A stretch of 64,000 nucleotides of DNA from Agapetus fuscipes (Eukaryota; Arthropoda; Insecta; Trichoptera; Glossosomatidae), in NCBI GenBank assembly GCA_951799405.1, contig OX637361.1, positions 10,080,170 to 10,144,169 on the forward strand, written 5' to 3'. The notes under the pieces are model-generated. The model saw nothing but the letters and a program-made list of their open reading frames with translations. It was not told where the DNA came from and did not search any database. Within the stretch, counting starts at the first letter, position 1; every line of letters starts with the position of its first letter. Positions 50,901 to 59,759 of the stretch are shown here, one piece after another. The position numbers and the translations under genes are program-made.

Positions 50901-51385
50901 CAAAATTCAAGATTTACACTTCCATTGTTCGGCCAGTTGTGTTGTACGGATGCGAAGCCTGGAGTCTGACTCAAAAACAAGAAAAATCTCTCCAGGTCTT
51001 TGAGAACAAAATGCTTCGTCGCATTCTCGGACCTGTATTTGAAGATGACAGGTGGCGTATCCGGACCAACGCGGAGCTGATGTCCGTGTTTCAAGATGCA
51101 AACATAGTGTCGGTAATGAAATCAAGAAGACTCCAGTGGGCCGGACATGTAGCACGTGCAGAGGACTCCAGGATCATCAGAACAGTCTTGGATGGTGCCC
51201 CCTCAGGTGTTAGACCACTCGGACGTCCCAGGATGCGGTGGGCAGACAACGTTGAAGCCGACGCCGAAGTTCTGGGAGTGAGGGGACCATGGAGGGAAGC
51301 TGCACAAGACAGAGAGTCCTGGAGGATTGTGGTGCGGGAGGCCCTGAGCCTTCAAGGCTTATGAGCCGAAGAAAGAAAAGTAAGT
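47940..51385 (+). mobile_element. LINE-R: full-length RTE-like LINE (3,446 bp)
   Basis: AGTTCTTGTTTAC occurs on both sides (47927-47939 and 51386-51398), a 13-bp target duplication, so the element is complete. It has a GC-rich 5' UTR of about 400 bp, one ORF and a very short 3' UTR ending in GTAAGT-type repeats. Truncated relatives lie at 14217, 35412 and 60240. The single ORF of endonuclease plus reverse transcriptase, tandem tail and short UTR fit the RTE group; the clade call is inference. Confidence 0.9.
48365..51364 (+). CDS. LINE endonuclease-reverse transcriptase (apparently intact)
   Basis: This frame is open for 999 codons. The GTG at 48365 is not a start: the conserved RIGFWNV entry of the endonuclease reads directly upstream in the same frame, which is open from 48248, but no in-frame ATG exists there. 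An ATG at 48273 lies in another frame, so translation start is unresolved. Numbering from 48365, residues 1-240 form an apurinic-like endonuclease with E29 (QEVRW), D135 and N137 (GDLNAK), QIDHLF and the catalytic pair D230-H231. The reverse transcriptase has CPIHKKGDK, SNYRGISLL, GFRRNRSTTDQ, catalytic D641 in FVDFKTAYDSV, GLKQGDALSPLLFN and YADD at 738-741. A C-terminal region follows with LYGCEAWSL, RRLQWAGHVAR, GRPRMRW and WREAAQDRESWR. It copies its own RNA at a nicked target site in the nucleus. All catalytic residues that can be recognised are present. Confidence 0.9.
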   Translation: MLSLNRPGSTQIVTEELARYNLDVTAVQEVRWPGRGEKMIGQSTIFYSGTNNDRHEFGTGFVVSQNARRAVLSYEPINERICVLRLKGRRRNLALICVHAPTESDDDDNKNAFYDLLESTYDRLPRYDIKCVLGDLNAKVGREECFVPSIGTNSLHENSNDNGMRVIHFASARQMSIMGTIFPHKEIHKGTWKSHDGRTVNQIDHLFVERKHLRMIHDVRSYRGADCDTDHFLSVAIFKEKILSHNKSKPSTRLRYNLDILNNKEGLERYRKGINDQLHNLGESQVATEEITEASDNQYSEFQMSQDEVMDEVSSMEESDPTANQLRVEESWKLIMQVIKQTAEKEIGKMDQHASKPWFDEECRRAVMWRKKLRNCLLQGSNQHLENEWKGRKRQVRNLLRAKKRLHHKRLMEKLESDNRDGRNSRKFFDSVRKAKCRFQQRSSQIRDEQGNIIADRDQILDVWKNHFTELLRGESPDNPLQPSRVLTVEPEVPPPSRDEVVQAIKSLKKSRAPGNDDIPAELLKCGGEALENALWGLYQDVWKHEVLPDSWKVALLCPIHKKGDKMLCSNYRGISLLPAAYKILSSILVRRIMPYAECALGEYQAGFRRNRSTTDQIFSLRQILEKKWEYAQETHCFFVDFKTAYDSVHRLGLWSVLQDYGIPGKLIKLVQISIENSRAQILLQGQVSDPFEISSGLKQGDALSPLLFNLALEKVVRETKPVYGGITIGSTIRLLGYADDVVLLGENAAQLRALFLPMERMARRIGLRINEGKTEYLPVARRDIQEDLNVDNYKFKNCNSFKYLGTLINDKNILSSELHARIHSGNNAFFGLRGLLCSKWLSRSTKFKIYTSIVRPVVLYGCEAWSLTQKQEKSLQVFENKMLRRILGPVFEDDRWRIRTNAELMSVFQDANIVSVMKSRRLQWAGHVARAEDSRIIRTVLDGAPSGVRPLGRPRMRWADNVEADAEVLGVRGPWREAAQDRESWRIVVREALSLQGL

Positions 51386-51699
51386 AGTTCTTGTTTACCG
51401 TATACGCCAATCTTGTCAAATATGACTTTTTTTTTGCAGTTGTCTTATGAATCAAATTCTACACAATCTGAGCTAAGAAAAACCGTAAAACTTGATAATG
51501 TGAGAGTTCTTTTAAATATTGTTGAAATAAATTTCTTGTTTTTATAAGACACATTGGTCCAGTACACATGCAAACATTGCTCATGAAAAAATTTCTCAAT
51601 GGCGTATACGGTAAACAAGAACTAAGGCAGCGAAATGGCTGACACAACAAGGCGCTGCCTTTCGAAGATGATGAAATCCGATTTTCACCACGTTTTGCA

Positions 51700-52120
51700 A
51701 AAGCTGTGCCAATAATATTACCATACTTCTGGCTGAAGGCAAAGGGTTGGGCAGTGAATATTATTTTGTGAAATAAACGGTGGCTGCCTTTCAAAAACAA
51801 TAAAATACCCAGGGCTGGCACTGACCTGCCAACATTTTGGAAGTTTTCCAGGGTAGCGCCTAGCGCCCCTACAAATGTCAAAGTTTGTTCAATGCGCGCC
51901 GGCAAAACACAGAAAAAAACATTCGGAATCCGGCGCGGCGGGCGGACAATACCACCGGATATTAGGAGAATAAATGTTCACTTAGGTGGTCTTAGATATT
52001 CGGTGAATGGATACAAAGTGGGAGAAGGAAAATAACGTGAAAAATAAGCAAAGGGAAATATCCCATCGATGGCTTAGAGTCACAACAATGCAGATTGTGT
52101 AAAGTTTGTCTACTCTGCAA
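51700..52120. other. No gene recognised
   Basis: A 148-codon minus-strand frame at 51459-51905 lacks a motif. A GC-rich patch (51858-51945) is unassigned. Confidence 0.5.
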
Positions 52121-52124
52121 TCAT

Positions 52125-52632
52125 TTTACGCAACACAACTAAGCTACACATGAAATGTAACTTTTTGCCGCACTATTCCCGAAGGGTTTCACATGTGGCG
52201 AGTGGAAAATATTTATTTTTACGGGTGAGGAGGCCGGCCTCATACCAACCACTTTCAGTTGGAAGTGGGAGTTTCCCAACTCCCGGGGGGGCTGGTTCTC
52301 ATTTCTTGTGAAGGCTGAGTACAGAGACCTTGGGATCGAACCCTTGCTTTCGGCATGGAATGCAAGCATTCTACCAACTGAGCTACTGACCGGATTTTTA
52401 CGAGCTTGGTCGTCGCTACAAAGCGCCAATTCTCAAGCAAGACCCAGTTGTTATAACCCTAGATGGACCTTTTGATGACCGGTCTTTGGTAAGGGTTTAT
52501 AAATTTTTCAACCCAGCGTAGAGTAAATTTGAAAATATAAATGCTATTTTTTTTTGCTCCGCTGGGATTCGAACCCACAACCTTCCATTCACGAGTCCGA
52601 AGTGTTACCACTGGACTACGGACCGGTCATTA
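52125..52632 (-). mobile_element. Heterodimeric SINE, inverted copy
   Basis: The SINE-A part (52125-52395) shows ACACAACTAAGCTACACATG, CCGAAGGGTTTCACATGTGGC, GAGGCCGGCCTC, GGGATCGAACCC and CATTCTACCAACTGAGC. The SINE-B part (52396-52632) shows GACGAGCTTGG-type junction sequence (TTTTTACGAGCTTGGTCG), GACCGGTCTTTGGTAAGG and GGGATTCGAACCCACAACC. It has the same order and junction as 34426-34935. Confidence 0.85.
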
Positions 52633-52929
52633 AAAACGTCACTAAAAATATTTTTTGAAATTGTTAAAACAAAGCGTCTCATGGTGCTGAAGTTGAAAAT
52701 AAAACTATCCGATAGCATTTCTCTGGTCTACGATAGAAGTGGGCCGCACTGAATCAAACCACGGTCGTGGAGTAAGCGAGAGAGAGGGCGCTAATAAAGA
52801 AAGAATCGATTTACGAATCACAAAAGAAAGCGGCCGTGGGAGAAAGTTGGGCAATTCATGAAGTATTAAGTTCTTATTATACGTAATAGGTGAAGTAAAT
52901 TATTTCCTTTTGGGTATACGAAAAAAGCA

Positions 52930-53392
52930 ATATAAGTATGAATGCGAACTTCGGCCGAACATTCGGGTAAAATAAAAAAATCGGCCGAACTCCGGTTCGG
53001 TAGAAAAAGGTTTAAAAGTTACGCATTTTAGTTTCTAGTTACTGTTATTTGTTAGGAGAATATTAACTTTATTTAATTTTTGTTTTAATCTGACATCTAT
53101 GTATGTAACGGAGTAGAAAAAGATTTAATTTTTATCAAACTGTAAGTTAATGTTCACTTGTTCCTATTAAAATAAATGACCATGAGCGAGTATATACAGG
53201 CATTTACGGTTATAAAAGATACGATGACATCCAATTATAAGAGTCAAAATGATGCAAGTAGGTATTTTTTTAGTTTATCTTTCACCGAATATTCGGCACT
53301 TGAACCGAATTTCGACGGAATTCCGAAGTTCGGGTAAAAGCTGCCGAAATTCGGTTAAACCGGATGTAAAATGAATTTCGGCCCATCCCTAA
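52930..53392. repeat. Possible hAT-like remnant rich in CCGAA words
   Basis: ACTTCGGCCGAACATTCGGG on the left, and ACCGAATATTCGGC and TTTCGGCCCATCCCTAATA on the right, give a subterminal pattern of repeated CCGAA/TTCGG words. Ends and target duplication are not clear. Confidence 0.35.
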
Positions 53393-53482
53393 TATTTAAA
53401 TATACCATTCAAAATCCCATTTATATTGTTACGGATGGTTCCATGATATGACAGCACAGTGACAAAACAACACATCTAAATC

Positions 53483-54067
53483 TAATCTAAATCTAAGCTG
53501 CAAAGATATGTATCATTTGAGATTCATATTAAATGCATTCCCACAAGCAGACATGCATAATTTCGCGCTTACACATGCCGCATGTGTACCTACAATATAA
53601 AAAACCCAATCTCAAATGAACATAAGCCCTGCAACTCTTGCCGACTTTCCCTGAAGCAGGGGTGACTTTGGCAAAGTGAACCATTTTTTACAGTATGGGT
53701 GGTCAGCCGCATACCAACCTATCAGTCAAGGAGTACCTACAAGCAATTAATACAATCAAATATGTATATAAAACAAATAAACTCTAAACAATTAAACAGT
53801 AAAAAATTTAAAAAAAAAACTACAAAACATATTTTTTTAAATTTAAAAGCCTCAGCTTTAACCGCCAGCATTACAGATCAACCGCCATTTCTTTCGATCC
53901 TTGCATACTTCTTTCATTTCATCCAGAGCCATAACCTTTTTCATAAAAGCTCTCCTTTTATTATGACTCTGGATATCCCATTCATTCGCTATTTCGAAAA
54001 TTTGGTCCATCCATACCTTTCTCGGTCTTCCTCTTCCACGACATCCATCAATTCTCGCAGCATACAC
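53483..54067 (-). mobile_element. LINE-A2: LINE C-terminus joined to an R1 3' end
   Basis: Reading on the minus strand, 54067-53858 encodes GRGRPRKVWMDQIFEIANEW, then SHNKRRAFMKKVM and KEVCKDRKKWRLICNAGG with a stop. About 120 bp of AT-rich sequence follows, then a complete R1 copy (53735-53483) ending in TTAGATTTAGATTTAGAT. The same order occurs at 56165-56712, so R1 is the 3' UTR of this LINE subfamily. Confidence 0.8.
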
Positions 54068-54567
54068 ATGACGTTACAAATACAAATTCTAATTTAAAAA
54101 TTTACAAAAAAATGGAAAACTTGAGAAACCCCAGCCTTAGCCGCCAGAATTACAGATCAACCGCCATTTCATTCGTAACATTAGATTGTACAAAGGCATT
54201 TCAATATAACATGCTTTACGTGATGTAGGTGTTATAAATAAACTAGGTTGAGGCCCAACAAAGGCTGTGTGGACAGCAATTATTTTATTAGGCGAGTAGA
54301 ATGCGTCCGGTCAGCAAAACCGGTCGTGACATCAATCAAACTGACGTCTGCCATACTCTAATAGCCATTGACGGAAAAATAGGGGAATTTCTACTCAAAT
54401 ACTGTCACAAATATACTCATTTATGAACTAGTGTCGACAAGGTATAATCAAACATAAATAATAGGTATTTGAGCATTTTTTATGAGTTCTTGAATCATTG
54501 GTTTGTTTGAGTCAAGAAAGACGTCCATTATTGAAATGGGAAAGGCTATTTGTGTTTAGAATATTAA
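54068..54567. other. No gene recognised
   Basis: It contains a short second copy of AACCGCC-AGAATTACAGATCAACCGCC-like sequence (54141-54167), a LINE-A2 stop-region scrap. The rest is unassigned. Confidence 0.45.
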
Positions 54568-54625
54568 TAATATGGTTCACTTTGCCTATGTCATCCTTGT
54601 TTCAGGGAGCGTAAAGTTAAAGGAT

Positions 54626-54765
54626 AATATTTTTAGGCTTACACGGCCGGCTGATGATGCTGGAGTGATGTTTTCCGGGATCTGTTGCCGTGGTCTGTGG
54701 GAGCTGCAGCTTCCGGACGTTTCGCCTATTTCTACAATGGGCTTTTTCAGCGTGAAGTATGTTTG
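54626..54765 (-). mobile_element. Retrozyme-like short insertion (140 bp)
   Basis: AAGTTAAAGGAT lies on both sides (54614-54625 and 54766-54777), a 12-bp target duplication. The left end reads TTTTTAGGCTTACACGGCCG, nearly the same as the start of the insertion at 38803. The interior holds GGACGTTTCGCC, which on the minus strand is GGCGAAACGTCC. Confidence 0.65.
54716..54750 (-). ncRNA. Degenerate hammerhead-like core
   Basis: On the minus strand CTGAAAA (one change from CUGANGA) is followed by AGCC, a loop, GGC, GAAA and CGTC. Order and stem match a hammerhead, but the G-to-A change in the core predicts low activity. Confidence 0.35.
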
Positions 54766-54899
54766 AAGTTAAAGGATGTTTGTTCATTTGAGATTTGAAT
54801 TTTATTCTGTAAGGGCGCATGCAGCAATTGTAAACGTATATGTCTGTGGGCTTGCATTTAAAGTGAATTTTTGAAATCTGTGAGTGTATTTCGTAGAGC

Positions 54900-55253
54900 A
54901 CTCAAGACGCACGTTTTTTAAAAGTCTTGTCCGTGAAACTTATAAAAAAATCCTTAGTACATTTGTTCGGCGTAGCAGTTTCGTAGCTCCTCCACCGTAG
55001 CGTAGCATGCACGCCCTCTACGAGATTCCACGACCAGATAGTAATAATTATAGCTACTTATTAGATAAGGAAGCAGAACGTAGATGCTACAGACGTCCTG
55101 GAGAAACCAGGTAGAAAAATACAGTGCCTCTTAAACTGTGCATCACTTTAAATAATCCAAAATACTCCGATACTGAAATACGAGACTGTCAGAAAATAGC
55201 GTGAGCACTTTTTGATCAGTTTTATTTTCTACAAATCTCTATTGTTTCGTTGA
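54900..55253. other. No gene recognised
   Basis: Unassigned sequence with no motif-bearing ORF. Confidence 0.5.
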
Positions 55254-55325
55254 CCCTTGACAAATATATAGGCGTAAAATTGACCAACCATACTGTAAAA
55301 TAGTAAACACTGTTGTCAATGCCAC
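55254..55325 (+). repeat. R1 scrap, 5' end
   Basis: CCCTTGACAAATATATAGGCG, CCAACCATACTGTAAAATAG and TGTCAATGCCACTCC resemble the first 70 bp of the repeat. Confidence 0.4.
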
Positions 55326-55472
55326 TCCTTCTTCGTTTTCTTCTGTTTCAATTCTAAGATTGGTTTGCAGCAAAATTCAATCATCTGGATTGCCAATTCT
55401 TCCTATACCTAAGCCAATCTTTTTGAACTTTTTGTATGAGTGACAACACATTTATGCAGCATAATTATGTAG

Positions 55473-55760
55473 GGTGACGGGTATAGCTATTGGCCGGTTA
55501 AGCCAATTTTTTTACTTTGAGCATCAATAACTTTTTTTATATATGAGTTAAATTATTTTGGTAAACACTGTTGTCATTATGATTTAACCAGTAAAATATT
55601 TATGTACAAAAATATTTCAATATGCGAATAATAAAAAATCCACAGCCTTTTCTTCTTCGAAAACGGGATTGTTATAGCTATTGGCCATTTTTACACAGTT
55701 ATTGGCCATACATGTGACAGTTATTGGCCGGCCATGAAAAACATCAATAAATGAATAGGA
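55473..55760. repeat. Left terminus and subterminal TTATTGGCC array
   Basis: TAGCTATTGGCC occurs at the terminus and again near 55677, with ACAGTTATTGGCC-type words near 55697 and 55722. Matching words lie near the other side at about 57508, 57528, 57660, 58037 and 58066. Clustered subterminal repeats often bind transposase in DNA transposons; that role is inferred. Confidence 0.75.
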
Positions 55761-56084
55761 AATCATAGTGGATAGCAAAAATACACAAATAAGGGACATA
55801 TTGTCCATGGTAATATATGTTTTATTCATAAAAAGTTATTAGGTACAAAAATATAAGTAAAAAATATTGTAAAACACAAAAAAGTGTAACTAATCATTAA
55901 AAGATTTCTTTGTAGCTAATTGATTGTTGAATTGTTACATATTTGGATGTTACATAGACTTTAAATTATCTTTATTTAGTATTAGTTGTTTTATATAATT
56001 CTTAAAGCATATTATTTTATTGGCACACATAAAAAACAAAAAAAGTTTACAAAAAAGGTACCTAGGTACATAGTATTAAAATGA

Positions 56085-57435
56085 ACTGTTTTTAAGTATT
56101 CTGAAAACTTGTTCACTACTGTAAGTGTCATCATCTGAATTACATTCATCATAAAAAAAAAGTATATTTTGCAAGAATAGATGGATTTCGTGGTAGAGGA
56201 AGACCGAGAAAGGTATGGATGGACCAAATTTCCGAAATTGCGAATGAATGGGATATCCACAGTCATAATAAAAGGAAAACTTGTATGAAAAAGGTTGTGA
56301 CTCTGGATGAAATGAAAGAAGTATGTTAGGACCGAAAAAATGGCGGCTGATCTGTAATGTAGGCGGCTAAGGACAAGAATCAATTTTCATTTTTATGGAT
56401 GTTTTGTAGATTTTTTAGAGTTTATTTGTTTAACTGGATGTAATTAATTGCTTATATTCCTTGACTTATAGGTTGGTATGAGGCTGACCACCTGTACTGT
56501 AAAAAATGGTTCACTTTGCCAATGTCACCCCTGTTTCAGGGAAGGTCGGCAAGAGTTGCAGGGCTTATGCTCATTGGGGATTGGGTTGTTATATTGTAGA
56601 TCCACATGCGGCATGTGTGAACGCGAAAATATGCGTGTCTTCTTGTGGGAATAGATTAAATATGAATCTCAAATGATACATATCTTTGCAACTTAGATTT
56701 AGATTTAGATCACCATTTTTATCAGGAGTATTTTCTTTTGCACTTTTTGTTTTCTTTGTTGCTTTTCCTTTCTTTTCTTCGGCAAGTTTTCTTTTTTTAG
56801 CGGTGTTATCTTCTTTTCTTTTATTCGTTTCTTTATTTTTGTCCTCCAACTTCTTCTTCTCCCTAGTCTTTCTCTCCAGTATATTTGATAGTCTCTAGAG
56901 CTAATGGAAAAAATAAAGTCTTTCTACCTGTCTTTTTCCTTTTATTATCGGTTCATTTGGACGATGCAAGTAATTCTTTAACTCCATTATATCACTGGAT
57001 AGGGGACCTAATGATTGGTTTGCCGATTCGTTAAACTCATTGGCATTTTCTTCATTATTATCCACGGCTTCATTTGAGGTAATAATATTCCTTACAAATC
57101 TCAAAATTCATCACTCTGCAATTTTCCGTTGAATTTAGCGTGTGTGAAGAAATAGCAGATTTTCCCAGACATTTGCTATAGTCAACCGCATCTTGGTTGA
57201 ATGGGTAAAACCCACATGCTCTTAACCCATTTATGTTGTATTCTGGTTTAATTTTTCCCATGACTTTTTTAAAAACCAGAGCAATGTTTGATTTAGTAAC
57301 CATTTGTCCAGGGTTTTCCGCATGCCAATCGTGAAGAGCTGATTTCCACCAATGTTTCATTGGCTTAAAAACTGATACATCTGCTGGTTGTAAAATTCAA
57401 GATCAAGCTGTGGTTGAGTCCATTTGGATGTCTTT
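56085..57435 (-). pseudogene. Tigger/pogo-like transposase, C-terminal half, disrupted
   Basis: From right to left on the minus strand: LQPADVSVFKPMKHWW, ENPGQMVTKSNIALVFKK and INGLRACGFYPFNQDAV. This is the end of the DDE domain of Tigger/pogo (CENP-B-related) transposases. A frame break near 57070 is followed by an acidic linker, then a Lys-rich tail (NKETNKRKEDNTAKKRKLAE) up to TPDKNG at about 56712. The LINE-A2 insertion interrupts there. Beyond it, at about 56165-56085, the frame FYDECNSDDDTYSSEQVF leads to a stop and looks like the original C-terminus. Stops just before LQPADV and the missing HTH, CENP-B-type and catalytic DD parts make it non-functional. TTTCTTTCAG before the segment (about 57457) could be an acceptor site. 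Confidence 0.8.
56165..56712 (+). mobile_element. LINE-A2 C-terminus plus R1, inserted in the Tigger transposase
   Basis: It encodes GRGRPRKVWMDQISEIANEW, HNKRKTCMKKVVTLDEMKEV, then a TAG in place of a Cys codon, and WRLICNVGG-like codons (frame change). An AT-rich spacer leads to a full R1 starting at CCTTGACTTATAGGTTGG (56459), ending TTGCAACTTAGATTTAGATTTAGAT in outline. No target duplication could be read with confidence. Confidence 0.8.
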
Positions 57436-58089
57436 GACATGATTGTGAGGAGTACCTGAAAGAAAATAAATATATTTTGAAAAGTTACAGTAATTGGCAT
57501 GCCAAAGTGATAGTTATTGGCCGCCCGGCCAATAACTGTGCGCTGATGTTTTAGACTAATTTTATTTAAATCCATGGCATACTTAATGGAAAAACAAACA
57601 ATTTCAAAGAAAATATCCTCAAAAAAAAATCACAAGGAAAAGTATAGTAATTGGCAGGGGGGCCAATAACTATAAAATGTGAGTTTGATGTTACAGCTAT
57701 TAGCCACCGTAAGAAGTGTAGTTGTGTTTTGTATTTGGATTAAACAGCTGGATAATATAATAATTTAATCCCATTTGAACACTGATAACTTTAAAAGATT
57801 GCAATAAACACACTTATTACATAATAATATACCATTTATAAAGAGTTCTTACCTTAAGCGTGTGCTTAAGAAATGACCGCAAAATTCACCTTACTCCAAT
57901 ATCGACACCATAACTGTCACTAATAAAACCTGGCGGTAAAATTGTGAACTAGAAAGTGTTCGCAATGAGATGGACAACATTAGTAATATTGCATATGAGT
58001 AACAGAGATAGCAGAATTCTTATTATTTTGCTTTAAAAATGAAATGGCCAATAACTATACCCCGGCCAATAACTGTACCTGTCACCTAG

Positions 58090-58320
58090 TTAGCCACGTA
58101 CTAACTTATAAGTCAAGGAACATACACAACAAATTAAATTTTTTAAATCACAAATAATAATATGTATAAACAACAAAACAAATAAAGAATACAAAATTCT
58201 TATTTTAAAAATCCTAGTTCTAGAAGCCAACATTACAGATCAACCGCCATTTCTTTCTGTCCTTACATACTTCTTTCATTTCATCCAGAGTCATAACCTT
58301 CTTCATAAAAGCTCTCTGCG
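58090..58320 (-). mobile_element. LINE-A2 fragment, inverted, with R1 scrap
   Basis: ACTTATAAGTCAAGG (58104-58118) is the start of an inverted R1. AT-rich spacer follows, then ATTACAGATCAACCGCC and ACATACTTCTTTCATTTCATCC, complementing the LINE-A2 C-terminal codons. Confidence 0.7.
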
Positions 58321-58371
58321 TTGCGTTGCATTTATACGCGAAAACTTACACATGCCTGCTTATGTGCATTC

Positions 58372-58630
58372 TAAATCTAAATCTAAATCTAAGCTGCAAA
58401 GATATATATCATTTAAGATTCATATTAAACGCATTCCCATAAGCAGACACGCATAATTTTGCGCTAGCACATGCCGCATGTGGACCTACAATATAAAAAT
58501 CTAATCCTAAATGAACATTAGTCCTGCAACTCTTGCCGACCTTCCCTGAAACAGGGGTGACATTGGTAAAGTGAACCATTTTTTACAGTATGGGTGGTCA
58601 GCGTCATACCAACCTATAAGTCAAGGAATT
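58372..58630 (-). repeat. R1 copy, full length with (TCTAAA)n tail
   Basis: It starts CTAAATCTAAATCTAAATC (tail) and continues AGCTGCAAAGATATATATC, AAGCAGACACGC, ACATGCCGCATGTGGACC, TCTTGCCGACCTTCCC and GGGGTGACATTGG to ACCAACCTATAAGTCAAGG. Confidence 0.85.
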
Positions 58631-58639
58631 TCATTTTAT

Positions 58640-59130
58640 ATTAATCCTAAACGTGAATACACATAATATATATTTACAACTTATATTATGGGCAATAGAT
58701 GATTGAATTCTAATCACAATCGGTCGTAAGATCCACTAGAAAAATACATGAATTTTCATTGAAATTTCTTCGGTTCAGTAGGGTTTACTTATTCACCTTG
58801 GGGTTGAGAACTCTCCCATTTAGTTCACACCCTTGTAGTGTTGCCTTGTAAGGCTTGCGGTCCGTAATGGCTGCAGGCACGATATCTAGTGGAACCTGTG
58901 AGCCCAGCAAACACCTACACCCAAAGAGCAGTCTCTAGACTGACACAACACTTCTTATTATTGCCAGGTTATTGCGAAAACGGTTTAATTATTTTTTTCT
59001 GCAGGAGTAGGTTCTCATTTTTTGTGAAAGCTAAGTGTACCCCAACTTAACCTTGAAATTATAATAGACGCTTTCGAAATTTTAAAGGGTTACCTCTAGC
59101 AAAAATGTCTACCAAAATATGCTTAGGATC
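58640..59130. other. No gene recognised
   Basis: A weak SINE-A scrap lies at 58998-59045 (GGTTCTCATTTTTTGTGAAAGC). Otherwise unassigned. Confidence 0.45.
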
Positions 59131-59139
59131 TTCTAGCGT

Positions 59140-59395
59140 GAGAAAGTCCTCCTACGTATACGCACCACCAAGAAACTTCTCCCAAGCTTAAAGCAGAGAA
59201 AGCTGATGTACTTCAGTCACGTTATGAGAAATGAGGAATACCACCTTCTCCATCTTATCATACAGGGAAAGATTGAGGTGAGAAAAACTCAGGGACGCTG
59301 TGGGCATCGTGGCCAAAAACCTGCGACAATGGTTCAACGAAAGCATCAAGTCCCTACTCCGAGCCACAGCATCCAAGGTAAAAATATCCATGATG
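59140..59395 (+). mobile_element. LINE C-terminal fragment of another family
   Basis: Frames read KRKLMYFSHVMRNEEYHLLH-like and LIIQGKIEVRKTQGRC, followed after a shift by KNLRQWFNESIKSLLRATAS. This is the common insect LINE pattern L-Y-GH-MR...LIMQGKIEG-RG-GRRR. SINE-B follows directly. Confidence 0.65.
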
Positions 59396-59758
59396 ATGGT
59401 CCGTAGTCTAGTGGTAAACACTTCAGACTCGTAAGTGGAAGGTTGTGGTTCGAATCCCGGCGGAGCACAAAAAATATACAGTTTCTTTTTTCAAATATGC
59501 TCTTCCCTAGGTTGAAAAATTTATATATCTTTACCACAGATCACATCTTTACCAAAGACCGGTCACCAAAGTGCATCCAGTCTCACGGCAACTGGGTCTT
59601 GCTTCAAAATCGGCGCGTTCCATAACAGCGACCAAGCTCGCAGAGGGCTCTTGAGGTGGTCCATCCAGCCTCACGGCAACTGGGTCTTGCTTGAGAATCG
59701 GTGTTTTCCATAACGACTCACAGACTCGCAGAGGGCTCTTGAGGTGGGACTCACACAA
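59396..59758 (+). mobile_element. SINE-B with partial tandem duplication of its 3' half
   Basis: GTCCGTAGTCTAGTGGTAAAC and GGTTCGAATCCCGGCGG head it. The segment CATCCAGTCTCACGGCAACTGGGTCTTGC to GACCAAGCTCGCAGAGGGC (about 59574-59645) is repeated with differences at 59659-59745. Confidence 0.7.
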
Positions 59759-59759
59759 A

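Larger units (their letters stand above)
47911..51626. mobile_element. MITE with 24-bp perfect inverted repeat, interrupted by LINE-R
   Basis: AGTTCTTGTTTACCGTATAC plus GCCA (51386-51409) is repeated exactly inverted at 51602-51625. The outer left end lies near 47911-47939. Removing the LINE leaves a MITE of about 250 bp. No clear target duplication could be read. Confidence 0.65.
47760..51690 (+). mobile_element. LINE-X C-terminal fragment split by a MITE carrying a full-length LINE
   Basis: The left part (47760-47910) encodes LGRQTRGRPRTSYFKDVKRL then MDISSYSHLKRMATDRDK. The right part resumes at about 51627 with GGCAGCGAAATGGCTGACAC and ends with the TGCCTTTCGAAGATGATG block. Together they give the usual LINE-X end, showing that the material between was inserted later. 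Confidence 0.75.
54568..54890 (+). repeat. R1 copy interrupted by a retrozyme-like insertion
   Basis: The left part has AATATGGTTCACTTTGCC and CCTTGTTTCAGGGAGC. The right part, from 54778, has TTCATTTGAGATTTGAATT, GCGCATGCAGCAATTG and GTCTGTGGGCTTGCATT. Confidence 0.65.
55473..58086 (-). mobile_element. Tigger/pogo-like DNA transposon (2.6 kb), internally damaged
   Basis: The left end GGTGACGGGTATAGCTATTG (to 55497) and the inverted right end (58062-58086) agree at 22 of 25 positions. TAG flanks both sides (55470-55472 and 58087-58089), compatible with TA target duplication. Between them lie repeated subterminal words of the type AGTTATTGGCC, in both orientations, and a broken minus-strand transposase. 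Only about 0.5 kb separates the DDE remnant from the right end, so the N-terminal coding half has been deleted. A LINE-A2 with R1 is inserted at 56165-56712. A scrap of R1 at 58093-58120 suggests the transposon itself landed in an R1 copy. Confidence 0.85.

Noticed and set aside
55473..58086. Complete autonomous Tigger element
   Set aside because: The N-terminal DNA-binding and catalytic coding half is absent and the remaining transposase has stops and an insertion.
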